DNA of 9,590 bases from CAZONU01 sp965370045 (lineage in GTDB: Bacteria; Planctomycetota; SZUA-567; JAKLDR01): positions 1-9,590 of the forward strand of contig CBDUSI010000150.1 of assembly GCA_965370045.1 (NCBI GenBank), given 5' to 3'. The position numbers and the translations under genes are program-made. The notes under the pieces are model-generated. The model made no database searches and was not told the origin of the DNA. It saw only the letters and a list, made by a program, of their open reading frames with translations. Below, in pieces: positions 1 through 6,055 of this stretch. Positions within the stretch are counted from its first letter, which is position 1, and each line of letters starts with the position of its first letter.

Positions 1-500
1 GGGGCAGCCTTCCCCATGCCCGGCCCACCTCGCGGCCCATAAAGCGCGATACGCTGGTGCTGATCGACTGGGGCGCGCGTAAAAGGTTCTACCACTCAGA
101 CTTGACTAGGGTTCTGGCCCTGGGTAGAATCCCCAGGCTCTTCAAGCGCCTGGTTGGCGTGGTCCGTGAAGCGCAACTGGCGGCAATGGAGCGGATTAGG
201 CCCGGTGTGCCGATCCGCGAGGTGGATCTGGCCGCCCGCGGGGTCATCACCAAGGCCGGATACGGGGACCGCTTCGGTCACGCCACCGGCCACGGGCTGG
301 GCCTGGAGGTCCACGAGTTTCCCAGGATCTCCGAGCGGAGCAGCGGCCGACTGGAGACCGGGATGGTCTTCACCGTGGAGCCGGGCATCTACCTGCCGGG
401 CCGCTTCGGAATCCGCCTGGAGGACGACGTCCTGGTGACCGAGACGGGCTGCGAGGTGCTCAGCTCACTGCCTCACGACCCGCGTCTGGCCGGGGATTGA
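1..500 (+). CDS. M24-family metallopeptidase, Xaa-Pro aminopeptidase type (5' partial)
   Basis: C-terminal part of a pita-bread-fold metalloaminopeptidase that removes N-terminal residues, probably before proline. The reading frame (codons from position 3) is open from the window edge, so the true start lies upstream; the GTG at 57 is internal. The first visible residues, GSLPHARPTSRPI, match the conserved HARPT-like segment of the family. All five expected metal ligands are visible: Asp (66-68, in LIDWGA), Asp (99-101, in SDLTR), His (291-293, in GHATGHGLGL), Glu (378-380, in TVEPGIY) and Glu (420-422, in RLEDDV). The enzyme should therefore be active with two Mn/Co-type ions. It probably acts in the cytoplasm, although the N-terminus cannot be checked. 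Codons around 80-140 (AGG, AGA, AAA, ACT) are less GC-biased than the rest. It ends 14 nt before accB, the pepP-like position often seen upstream of accBC. Peptidase specificity (Xaa-Pro versus other M24) is inferred. Confidence 0.88.
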   Translation, partial: GSLPHARPTSRPIKRDTLVLIDWGARKRFYHSDLTRVLALGRIPRLFKRLVGVVREAQLAAMERIRPGVPIREVDLAARGVITKAGYGDRFGHATGHGLGLEVHEFPRISERSSGRLETGMVFTVEPGIYLPGRFGIRLEDDVLVTETGCEVLSSLPHDPRLAGD

Positions 501-501
501 C

Positions 502-508
502 GGGGGAG
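502..508 (+). promoter_or_regulatory. Ribosome binding site deciding the accB start
   Basis: The purine run GGGGGAG lies 6 nt upstream of ATG 515. It supports ATG 515 over the in-frame TTG at 497, which would overlap the peptidase stop codon and has no such site at the right distance. Confidence 0.6.
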
Positions 509-514
509 ACGCCG

Positions 515-1000
515 ATGGCTCTCGACCGAATCAAACAGCTTCTGGAGCTCATGAAGCAGCACGAGTTGGCCGAGCTGGAGCTCAAGGAGAAGGACTTCAA
601 CGTCCGCTTGGTGAAAAGCGCGCCGGCCGGGTACGCGGGGCCGGCCACGGTAGTCTTGAGCGGCGGCTCCGTCGCTCACCATCCGCCGGCGGTTCCGGTC
701 GAGGGCCGGGTGGCCGGCCCGGGCGCCGCCGCGGCCGAGGCGGTCCCCGAGGGGCTCGTGGAACTGACCAGCCCCATCGTGGGCACCCTTTACCACGCGC
801 CCTCGCCGGATGCCGAGCACTTCGTGGAGGAGGGCTCCCGGGTGGAGCCGGACTCCACCGTCTGCATCATTGAGGCCATGAAGGTCATGAACGAGGTCAA
901 GGCGGAGATGACCGGCATCGTCCGAAAGGTCCTGGTCGAGAACGGCCAGCCCGTCGAGTTCGGACAGCCCATTTTCCTGATCGAGCCCCAGGCGGAGTAG
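515..1000 (+). CDS. accB: Acetyl-CoA carboxylase biotin carboxyl carrier protein
   Basis: Carries the biotin that shuttles carboxyl groups between biotin carboxylase (AccC) and the carboxyltransferase, for malonyl-CoA and fatty acid synthesis in the cytoplasm. The protein is 161 residues, a usual size. It has an N-terminal helical segment (MALDRIKQLLELMKQHELAE) typical of AccB, a Pro/Ala/Val-rich linker (about 45-88), and a C-terminal biotinyl domain. The biotin site EAMKVMNE is intact, with the acceptor at Lys123 (codon 881-883). The upstream SPIVGTLYHAP segment is typical of AccB rather than of other biotinyl or lipoyl proteins. The start ATG 515 has a good Shine-Dalgarno site. accC follows after 13 nt, so the two subunits are almost certainly co-transcribed. 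The carboxyltransferase genes accA/accD are not in the window, so use with another acyl-CoA carboxyltransferase is possible but less likely. Confidence 0.95.
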   Translation: MALDRIKQLLELMKQHELAELELKEKDFNVRLVKSAPAGYAGPATVVLSGGSVAHHPPAVPVEGRVAGPGAAAAEAVPEGLVELTSPIVGTLYHAPSPDAEHFVEEGSRVEPDSTVCIIEAMKVMNEVKAEMTGIVRKVLVENGQPVEFGQPIFLIEPQAE

Positions 1001-1013
1001 AAGGCCTCCGCGC

Positions 1014-2366
1014 ATGTTTTCCCGCGTGCTGGTCGCCAACCGCGGCGAGATTGCCCTGCGGATCATCCGCACGCTGCGGCGCATGGGCATCGAGGCCGTG
1101 GCCGTCTACTCCGAGGCCGACCGGACCAGCGCCCACGTGCGCTTGGCCGACGAGGCCATCTGCATCGGCCCGGCGGCCAGTGCCCGGAGCTACCTGAACA
1201 TCCCCGCGGTCATCGCCGCCGCCGAGGTGGCCGACGTCGACGCCATCCACCCCGGCTACGGCTTCCTGGCCGAGAACGACCACTTCGCCGACGTGTGCCG
1301 CTCCTGCCACATCGAGTTCATCGGCCCGCCGGTGGCGGCCATGAAGCTGGTCGGCGACAAGATCGCCGCGCGCAAGCTGGCCGCCGACACGGGGGTGCCC
1401 TGCGTGCCCGGCTCGGACGGCGCGGTGGCCGACGACGCCGCCGCGGTGGAGATTGCCAACAAGATCGGCTACCCGGTGCTCATCAAGGCCGCGGCCGGCG
1501 GCGGGGGGCGGGGCATGCGCCCGGCGCACAACGACCGCTCGCTGCTGGCCGGCCTCAGCGCGGCCAGCAACGAGGCCGAGGCGATCTTCGGTCGCGGCGA
1601 CGTCTACATCGAGAAGTACGTCGAGACGCCTCGCCACGTGGAGGTCCAGGTGCTGGTCGACGGCGACGGCCACGCGGTGCACCTCGGTGAGCGCGACTGC
1701 ACCGTCCAGCGCCGGCACCAGAAGCTCATCGAGGAGTCGCCCAGCCCGATCCTCGACCGCCGCCTGCGCGACGAGATCTGCCGCGCGGCGGTCAAGCTGC
1801 TCAAGGCCGCCGGCTACCAGAACGCCGGCACCGTGGAGTTCCTGGTGGACGGGGACAGGCGCTTCTACTTCATGGAGGTCAACGCCCGCATTCAGGTGGA
1901 GCACCCGGTGACCGAGATGGTCACCGGCATGGACCTGGTCGAGCAGCAGGTGCGCCTCGCCGCGGGCGAGCGCCTGGGGCTCCGCCAGCGCGACGTGCGC
2001 CTGACCGGCTGGGCCATGGAGGTGCGGGTCTGCGCCGAGGACCCCTTCAACGACTTCGCGCCGCAGCCGGGGCGCATAGACTTCTACCTGCCGCCCCAGG
2101 ACCCGGCGGTGCGGGTGGACAGCCACATCTACACCGGCTACCAGATACCGCCGAACTACGACTCGATGATCGCCAAGGTCATCGTTCACGGCAAGGACCG
2201 CGAGGCGGTCATCGTCCGGATGCTGGGCGCGCTGGACGAGATGATCATTGACGGGGTCAAGACCAACATTCCTTTCCAGAAGGAAATCCTCAGCCACGTG
2301 CGCTTCCGCTCGCTGAGCTACGACACCTCATTTGCGGAGAGCCTGCTGGCCTCGGGGGGGAGGTAA
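1014..2366 (+). CDS. accC: Biotin carboxylase subunit of acetyl-CoA carboxylase
   Basis: ATP-grasp enzyme that carboxylates biotin on AccB using ATP and bicarbonate. The protein is 450 residues, the normal length for stand-alone AccC. In order it shows the N-terminal domain (VLVANRGEIALRIIRTLRR), the HPGYGFLAEN segment, Lys116 (VGDK), the ATP-binding glycine loop KAAAGGGGRGMR (from Lys158), ERDCTVQRRHQKLIEE, and the active-site segment EVNARIQVEHPVTE with Asn290, Arg292 and Glu296. Arg338 is also present. These positions coincide with E. coli AccC numbering. Two differences from E. coli are Ala at 291 (Thr in E. coli) and RVCAEDP in place of RINAEDP. Both look like substitutions within biotin-carboxylase diversity rather than damage. 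ATG 1014 is preceded by a modest AAGG (1001-1004). No C-terminal fusion to a biotinyl domain is present, consistent with the separate accB. Confidence 0.96.
   Translation: MFSRVLVANRGEIALRIIRTLRRMGIEAVAVYSEADRTSAHVRLADEAICIGPAASARSYLNIPAVIAAAEVADVDAIHPGYGFLAENDHFADVCRSCHIEFIGPPVAAMKLVGDKIAARKLAADTGVPCVPGSDGAVADDAAAVEIANKIGYPVLIKAAAGGGGRGMRPAHNDRSLLAGLSAASNEAEAIFGRGDVYIEKYVETPRHVEVQVLVDGDGHAVHLGERDCTVQRRHQKLIEESPSPILDRRLRDEICRAAVKLLKAAGYQNAGTVEFLVDGDRRFYFMEVNARIQVEHPVTEMVTGMDLVEQQVRLAAGERLGLRQRDVRLTGWAMEVRVCAEDPFNDFAPQPGRIDFYLPPQDPAVRVDSHIYTGYQIPPNYDSMIAKVIVHGKDREAVIVRMLGALDEMIIDGVKTNIPFQKEILSHVRFRSLSYDTSFAESLLASGGR
2354..2363 (+). promoter_or_regulatory. Ribosome binding site overlapping the accC 3' end
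   Basis: A run of seven G followed by AGG ends directly before the accC stop TAA (2364-2366) and sits 7 nt before ATG 2371. It fixes that ATG as the start of the downstream membrane protein, in preference to in-frame codons inside accC (from 2332), and suggests translational coupling with accC. Confidence 0.6.
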
Positions 2367-2370
2367 GGCT

Positions 2371-3081
2371 ATGAAGATCTGGCGCTGGATGTTTGCGGCC
2401 ATCGGCTGGCTGCTGGTGGTGGGCCTGGGGGTCGGGGCGCTGAGCTTCGCGATGCACCCCAAGGCGAGTCTGGACGAGGTGCGCTACTGGGTGTGGGCTT
2501 TCTCCAAGTTCCACTGGGTCAGCCAATGGGCGCTGGGGCTGGGCTTCGTCACCCTGGCCCTGTCCACGCTGCTCGCGCCTCTGGGCCGGCCGCGCAACGC
2601 CCGGATCCTGGAGTTCCCCACCGAGAGCGGGCGCGTCCAGGTGGACATCTCCGCGCTGGAGTCCTGCCTGGCGCAGATGATCAGCGAGGAGGACGGGGTG
2701 GTCCGCGCCCGGGTGCACCTGCGCGGGGGCACCGCCGGGGGCAAGAGCCCGCTGGGCTGCAGCGCCACCATCTGGTTCGAGGCCGGGCCGGACGTCATCG
2801 GCCGGGTCTCGGAGATCCAGAAGCGCATGCGCGCCTACTACTACGAGGTCCTGCCCATCAAGGACCAGGTCAAGATCGACATCCGCACCAAGCTGGTCTA
2901 CCAGAAGGCCCGGGCCCACACCGTGGAGACCCAGCCGCGCCAGAAGGTCACTCCCGAGCCGGCCCCGGCCCCGGCCCCGGCCTCGGAGTCCCAGCGGCTG
3001 GAGAGCCCCGACTACAGCGGGCCGCAGTACCCCGCGGGCGGCGAGAGTCCCGAGGCCGAGGGCCCCGGCGAGCAGGCGTAG
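2371..3081 (+). CDS. AmaP-like membrane protein with Asp23/Gls24-type domain
   Basis: Protein of 236 residues. Two hydrophobic segments (about 6-28 and 49-71) are joined by a short loop rich in aromatic and charged residues. A soluble domain follows (about 78-190), then a Pro/Glu/Ser-rich tail (about 197-236) containing PAPAPAPA. The segment GRVQVDISALESCLAQM, followed by EEDGVVRARVHL and later VKIDIRTKLVY, has the layout of the Asp23/AmaP (DUF322) fold: a 'GxVxIS..ale' opening, a 'GV..v.v' strand and a closing strand. In Firmicutes AmaP anchors the envelope-stress protein Asp23 to the membrane, and Asp23/AmaP genes commonly sit near accBC. Only 4 nt separate it from accC. Family membership is recognised by pattern, not by search. 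The function here (membrane or envelope homeostasis, possibly linked to lipid synthesis) is inferred. The tail is disordered-looking and probably variable. Confidence 0.65.
   Translation: MKIWRWMFAAIGWLLVVGLGVGALSFAMHPKASLDEVRYWVWAFSKFHWVSQWALGLGFVTLALSTLLAPLGRPRNARILEFPTESGRVQVDISALESCLAQMISEEDGVVRARVHLRGGTAGGKSPLGCSATIWFEAGPDVIGRVSEIQKRMRAYYYEVLPIKDQVKIDIRTKLVYQKARAHTVETQPRQKVTPEPAPAPAPASESQRLESPDYSGPQYPAGGESPEAEGPGEQA
2959..2982 (+). repeat. Short tandem hexamer encoding (Pro-Ala)4
   Basis: GGCCCC is repeated three times and then starts a fourth, imperfect copy (2961-2982). In frame it encodes PAPAPAPA in the tail of the AmaP-like protein. It looks like a flexible linker and a possible slippage site. 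Confidence 0.6.
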
Positions 3082-3114
3082 CTTAGACACCCGAGTCAGG
3101 AGAAGGGCACTGAA

Positions 3115-4152
3115 ATGAAGCGAGTAGGCATCCTCACCGGCGGCGGCGACGCCCCGGCACTCAACGCTGTTATCCGCGGAGCGGTCACCCGCCTGGCCGC
3201 CGACGGGGTGGGCGCCGTGGGCATCCTGGAGGGCTGGCGCGGGATGCTCGAGAAGATGAGCCGCGACCTCACCGTGGACGACGTGGCCGGCATGATCGGC
3301 GAGGGCGGCACGATGCTGGGCTCCAGCCGGACCAATCCCTACAAGAACCCCGAGCGCGACCTGCCCAAGATCACCGCCAACTACCGCGCGCTGGGGCTGG
3401 ACGCCCTGATCGCCGTCGGCGGGGACGACACCCTGGGGGTGGCCGCCAAACTCCACAAGGAGGCCGGCCTCAACATGGTCGGCGTGCCCAAGACCATCGA
3501 CAACGACCTCTCCTGCACGGATTACACTTTCGGGTTCTTCACCTCCGTGCAGATCGCCATGGAGGCCATGGACAACCTGGTCACCACCGCCCGGAGCCAC
3601 CGCCGCGTACTGGTGGTCGAGTGCATGGGCCGGCACGCCGGCTGGATCACCGGCTTCGCGGGCCTGGCCGCCGGGGCCGACTACGTGCTGGTCCCCGAGG
3701 AGAAGATCGACCTCGAGGACCTCTGCGCCAAGCTCATGGCCGCGCGCAAGAAGGGCAAGCTCTACAACATCGTGGCCGTGGCCGAGGGCGCGGAGTTCGG
3801 TGAGGACTTCGTCACCCAGACCGCCGAGAAGGACGAGTTCGGGCACGTGCGCCTGGGTGGCGTGGGCGAGCTGCTGGGCAAGCTCATCGCCCAGAAGACC
3901 GGCCTGGAGTGCCGTCACGTGGTCCTGGGGCACCTCCAGCGCTGCGGGTCTCCCACCGCCTACGACCGCGTGCTGGGCACCCGCTACGGGGTCAAGGCCG
4001 CCGAACTGGTCCTGGAGGGCAAGTTCGGGCAGATGGCCGCGCTCCAGGGCAACGAGATCGTCGCCGCTCCGCTGGAGGCCGCCGCCAGCGAGACCAAGAC
4101 GGTCCCGGAGGAGTGCCTCGACCTCATCAAGATGTTCTACGCCAAGGAGTAG
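3115..4152 (+). CDS. 6-phosphofructokinase, group III, predicted pyrophosphate-dependent
   Basis: Phosphorylates fructose 6-phosphate to fructose 1,6-bisphosphate in cytoplasmic glycolysis. The protein is 345 residues, normal for the short bacterial family. It has the N-terminal phosphoryl-donor motif GILTGGGDAPALNAVIRG, GGDDT at 102-106, PKTIDND at 125-131 (catalytic Asp129), MGRHAGW from Met171, and GHLQRCGSPTAYDR near the C-terminus. Two positions set the phosphoryl donor in this family. ATP enzymes such as E. coli PfkA have Gly at both (GGDGS and PGTIDND). Here they are Asp105 and Lys126, the pair known from PPi-dependent enzymes. The long TIDNDLSCTDYTFGF segment resembles the Amycolatopsis/Streptomyces-type group III. 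PPi use is therefore predicted, and such an enzyme would be reversible. ATG 3115 is preceded by AGGAGAAGGG (3098-3107). It lies 33 nt after the AmaP-like gene, and a terminator-like hairpin follows its stop. Confidence 0.93.
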   Translation: MKRVGILTGGGDAPALNAVIRGAVTRLAADGVGAVGILEGWRGMLEKMSRDLTVDDVAGMIGEGGTMLGSSRTNPYKNPERDLPKITANYRALGLDALIAVGGDDTLGVAAKLHKEAGLNMVGVPKTIDNDLSCTDYTFGFFTSVQIAMEAMDNLVTTARSHRRVLVVECMGRHAGWITGFAGLAAGADYVLVPEEKIDLEDLCAKLMAARKKGKLYNIVAVAEGAEFGEDFVTQTAEKDEFGHVRLGGVGELLGKLIAQKTGLECRHVVLGHLQRCGSPTAYDRVLGTRYGVKAAELVLEGKFGQMAALQGNEIVAAPLEAAASETKTVPEECLDLIKMFYAKE

Positions 4153-4180
4153 CGGCGGACGAGATGTCCGAGGGCAGGAT

Positions 4181-4214
4181 GGGGGAGGGGGCCGGGCCCT
4201 CTCCCCCTTGTTTT
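4181..4214 (+). terminator. Probable Rho-independent terminator after pfkA
   Basis: An inverted repeat pairs 4181-4191 with 4197-4207: 11 bp, almost all G-C, with one G-T wobble (4188/4200) and a 5-nt loop CCGGG. TTGTTTT (4208-4214) follows directly. This is the classic intrinsic terminator layout and stands out in a window with very few T-runs. It begins 28 nt after the pfkA stop codon and ends 11 nt before the likely mnmG start, so it could also act as an attenuator for the downstream operon. No dedicated mnmG promoter is obvious. Confidence 0.75.
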
Positions 4215-4225
4215 GGAACTGGGAG

Positions 4226-6055
4226 TTGACTAAGAACTGCGACGTCCTGGTGATCGGCGGCGGCCACGCGGGCATCGAGGCCGCGCTGGTGAGCGCGCGC
4301 CTGGGCCGCAGCACGCTTATGATTACCGCGCGGCTCCAAGCCATCGGCGAGACCCCCTGCAACCCGGCGGTCGGCGGGCTGGCCAAGGGGCAGCTGGTCC
4401 GCGAGATAGACGCGCTGGGCGGCCAGCAGGCCCTGGCCGTCGACGCCGCCGGCATTCACTTCCGGACGCTCAACACCGGCCGGGGCCCGGCGGTCCGCGC
4501 GCCCCGCGCGCAGGTGGACAAGTCGCTCTATCGCCGCTATTGCCGCGAAGCGTTGGCGGCGCAGGAGAACCTCGATCTCCTCGAGGCCGAGGTCGTCGAG
4601 CTGGTCGCCGAAGATGGCAAACTGGTCGGCGCGCGGACGAAGTCCAACGTTGAAATAAGCTGCCGCGCCGCGGTCCTCTCTGCGGGCACGTTTCTCCGCG
4701 GGACACTGCACAGCGGACCGAAGACCTGGTCCGGCGGGCAGTACGGTGAGCCGGCCGCGACGGAGTTGTCGGCCAGCCTGGAGGGCCTGGGGTTCCGGCT
4801 GGGGCGGCTCAAGACCGGCACCAGCCCGCGGCTGGCCAAACGCAGCATCGACACCCGCGTCATGCGCCGCCAGGATTCCGACGACCCGCCGCGGCCGTTC
4901 TCCTTCCGGACCGACCCGGCGACGTTCAGTCCCACCACCGTGAGCTGCTTCGTGACCCACACCACCGCACACACTTGTGAAATCATCCGCGCCAATGTTG
5001 AGAGGCTGCCGCTCTTCAGCGGGCAGATCAAGGCCCGCGGGCCGCGCTATTGCCCCTCGGTGGAGGACAAGGCCGTGCGCTTCCCGGAGCGCGACCGCCA
5101 TCAGGTGTTCATCGAGCCCCAGGGCCTCGACGCGTCCGACGTCTACGCCGGAGGGCTGGCTACCTCCATGCCCCAGGACTTGCAGCTCCAGGTGGTCAGG
5201 AGCGTCCCCGGGCTGGAGGAGGCGGAGATACTCCGCTTTGGCTACGCCGTGGAGTACGACTGCGTACCCGCCGACCAGCTTTCTGTCACGTTGGAGTCCA
5301 AGCCGGTGAGGGGGCTCTTTCTCGCCGGGCAGATCAACGGGACTTCGGGCTACGAGGAGGCCGCCGGGCAGGGCTGGCTCGCCGGGGTCAACGCCGCGCG
5401 CTCGGCGGCCGGCGAAGAGCCCCTGATCATGCCCCGGGAGGAGAGCTTCCTGGGGGTGATGATCGACGACCTGGTCAGCCGCCGGCCCACAGAGCCCTAT
5501 CGCCTGTTCACTTCCCGCAGCGAGCACCGCCAGGAGCTCCGCGCGGACAACGCCGACCGCCGGCTCTCCAAGTGCGCCCTGGAGCTGGGGCTCCTGAAGA
5601 ACGGCTACGGCGCCCGGCTCGCTGAGAAAATCCGTGCGATCCGGGAGGCCGTCGGTTACGTTAACAAGGCGCGGAGGGAGGGCCGGCCGCTGGCCGGGAC
5701 CCTCCGCCGGCCGGAGGTGCGCCTGGCCGATCTCGCCGCCGGCGACCCCCAGTTGGGGCGGCTCGTCCGCCGACCGGAGGTTGCCGAAGCGGTCGAGATT
5801 GAAATAAAATACGAGCCGTACCTGCGGCGCGCTCGGGAGGCGGCCCGGCGGACCGCCAGGGCCGGCGGGCGGCGGCTCGGCGGCGACCGGGACTACTCGG
5901 CGGTGCCGGGGTTGAGCCGCGAGGCCCGGGAGGAGCTGGCCCGGGTGCGGCCGGCGACGCTGGGTCAGGCCGCGCGCCTCGCGGGGGTCACCCCCGCGGA
6001 CGCGACGGTGCTGGCCCTGTGGCTGGATACGGGTGGAGGGCGCAAGGGCAGATGA
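4226..6055 (+). CDS. mnmG: tRNA uridine-5-carboxymethylaminomethyl modification enzyme MnmG (GidA)
   Basis: FAD-dependent enzyme that works with MnmE to place the cmnm5 group on the wobble uridine (U34) of certain tRNAs. The protein is 609 residues if started at TTG 4226; the family is usually about 620-630. Visible features are the FAD-binding motif VLVIGGGHAGIEAA at the N-terminus, CNPAVGG with catalytic Cys45, RGPAVRAPRAQVDKSLYRR, RYCPSVEDK with the second catalytic Cys276, AGQINGTSGYEEAAGQG, RPTEPYRLFTSRSEHR, and the C-terminal RPATLGQAARLAGVTPAD helical domain. The usual AEYR is SEHR here (His434). TTG 4226 was chosen because the FAD motif starts within eight residues and GGAA (4215-4218) lies 7 nt upstream. 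The in-frame extension into pfkA has no family similarity. mnmE is not in the window. The gene ends in an ATGA overlap with the next gene. Confidence 0.95.
   Translation: MTKNCDVLVIGGGHAGIEAALVSARLGRSTLMITARLQAIGETPCNPAVGGLAKGQLVREIDALGGQQALAVDAAGIHFRTLNTGRGPAVRAPRAQVDKSLYRRYCREALAAQENLDLLEAEVVELVAEDGKLVGARTKSNVEISCRAAVLSAGTFLRGTLHSGPKTWSGGQYGEPAATELSASLEGLGFRLGRLKTGTSPRLAKRSIDTRVMRRQDSDDPPRPFSFRTDPATFSPTTVSCFVTHTTAHTCEIIRANVERLPLFSGQIKARGPRYCPSVEDKAVRFPERDRHQVFIEPQGLDASDVYAGGLATSMPQDLQLQVVRSVPGLEEAEILRFGYAVEYDCVPADQLSVTLESKPVRGLFLAGQINGTSGYEEAAGQGWLAGVNAARSAAGEEPLIMPREESFLGVMIDDLVSRRPTEPYRLFTSRSEHRQELRADNADRRLSKCALELGLLKNGYGARLAEKIRAIREAVGYVNKARREGRPLAGTLRRPEVRLADLAAGDPQLGRLVRRPEVAEAVEIEIKYEPYLRRAREAARRTARAGGRRLGGDRDYSAVPGLSREAREELARVRPATLGQAARLAGVTPADATVLALWLDTGGGRKGR

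Noticed and set aside
57..59. GTG 57 as the start of the M24 peptidase
   Set aside because: The same frame is open to the window edge and encodes conserved family residues (HARPT region) before this point, so the gene is truncated by the window, not initiated here.
497..514. TTG 497 as the accB start
   Set aside because: It overlaps the peptidase stop. ATG 515 has the Shine-Dalgarno site and gives the normal AccB N-terminus.
3800..4225. In-frame N-terminal extension of mnmG reaching back into pfkA
   Set aside because: The residues are Ser/Arg/Pro-rich nonsense in the shadow of pfkA. The MnmG fold begins at the FAD motif just after TTG 4226.
4164..4229. 21-codon ORF (MSEGRMGEGAGPSPPCFGTGS) whose TGA overlaps the mnmG TTG, as a possible leader peptide
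   Set aside because: The start lacks a good ribosome binding site, and most of the ORF is the hairpin itself. There is no run of regulatory codons. It is the tail of a longer pfkA shadow frame.
4226..4231. TTGACT as a -35 promoter element
   Set aside because: No -10-like hexamer lies 16-18 nt downstream, and the site coincides with the first codons of mnmG.
2290..4455. 721-codon antisense open frame, and similar long minus-strand frames (897-2297, 4127-5527, 5965-7611, 8415-9428)
   Set aside because: They lie opposite well-recognised genes. The translations are low-complexity and rich in Ala, Gly, Arg, His and Leu, as expected from antisense reading of GC-rich third positions.
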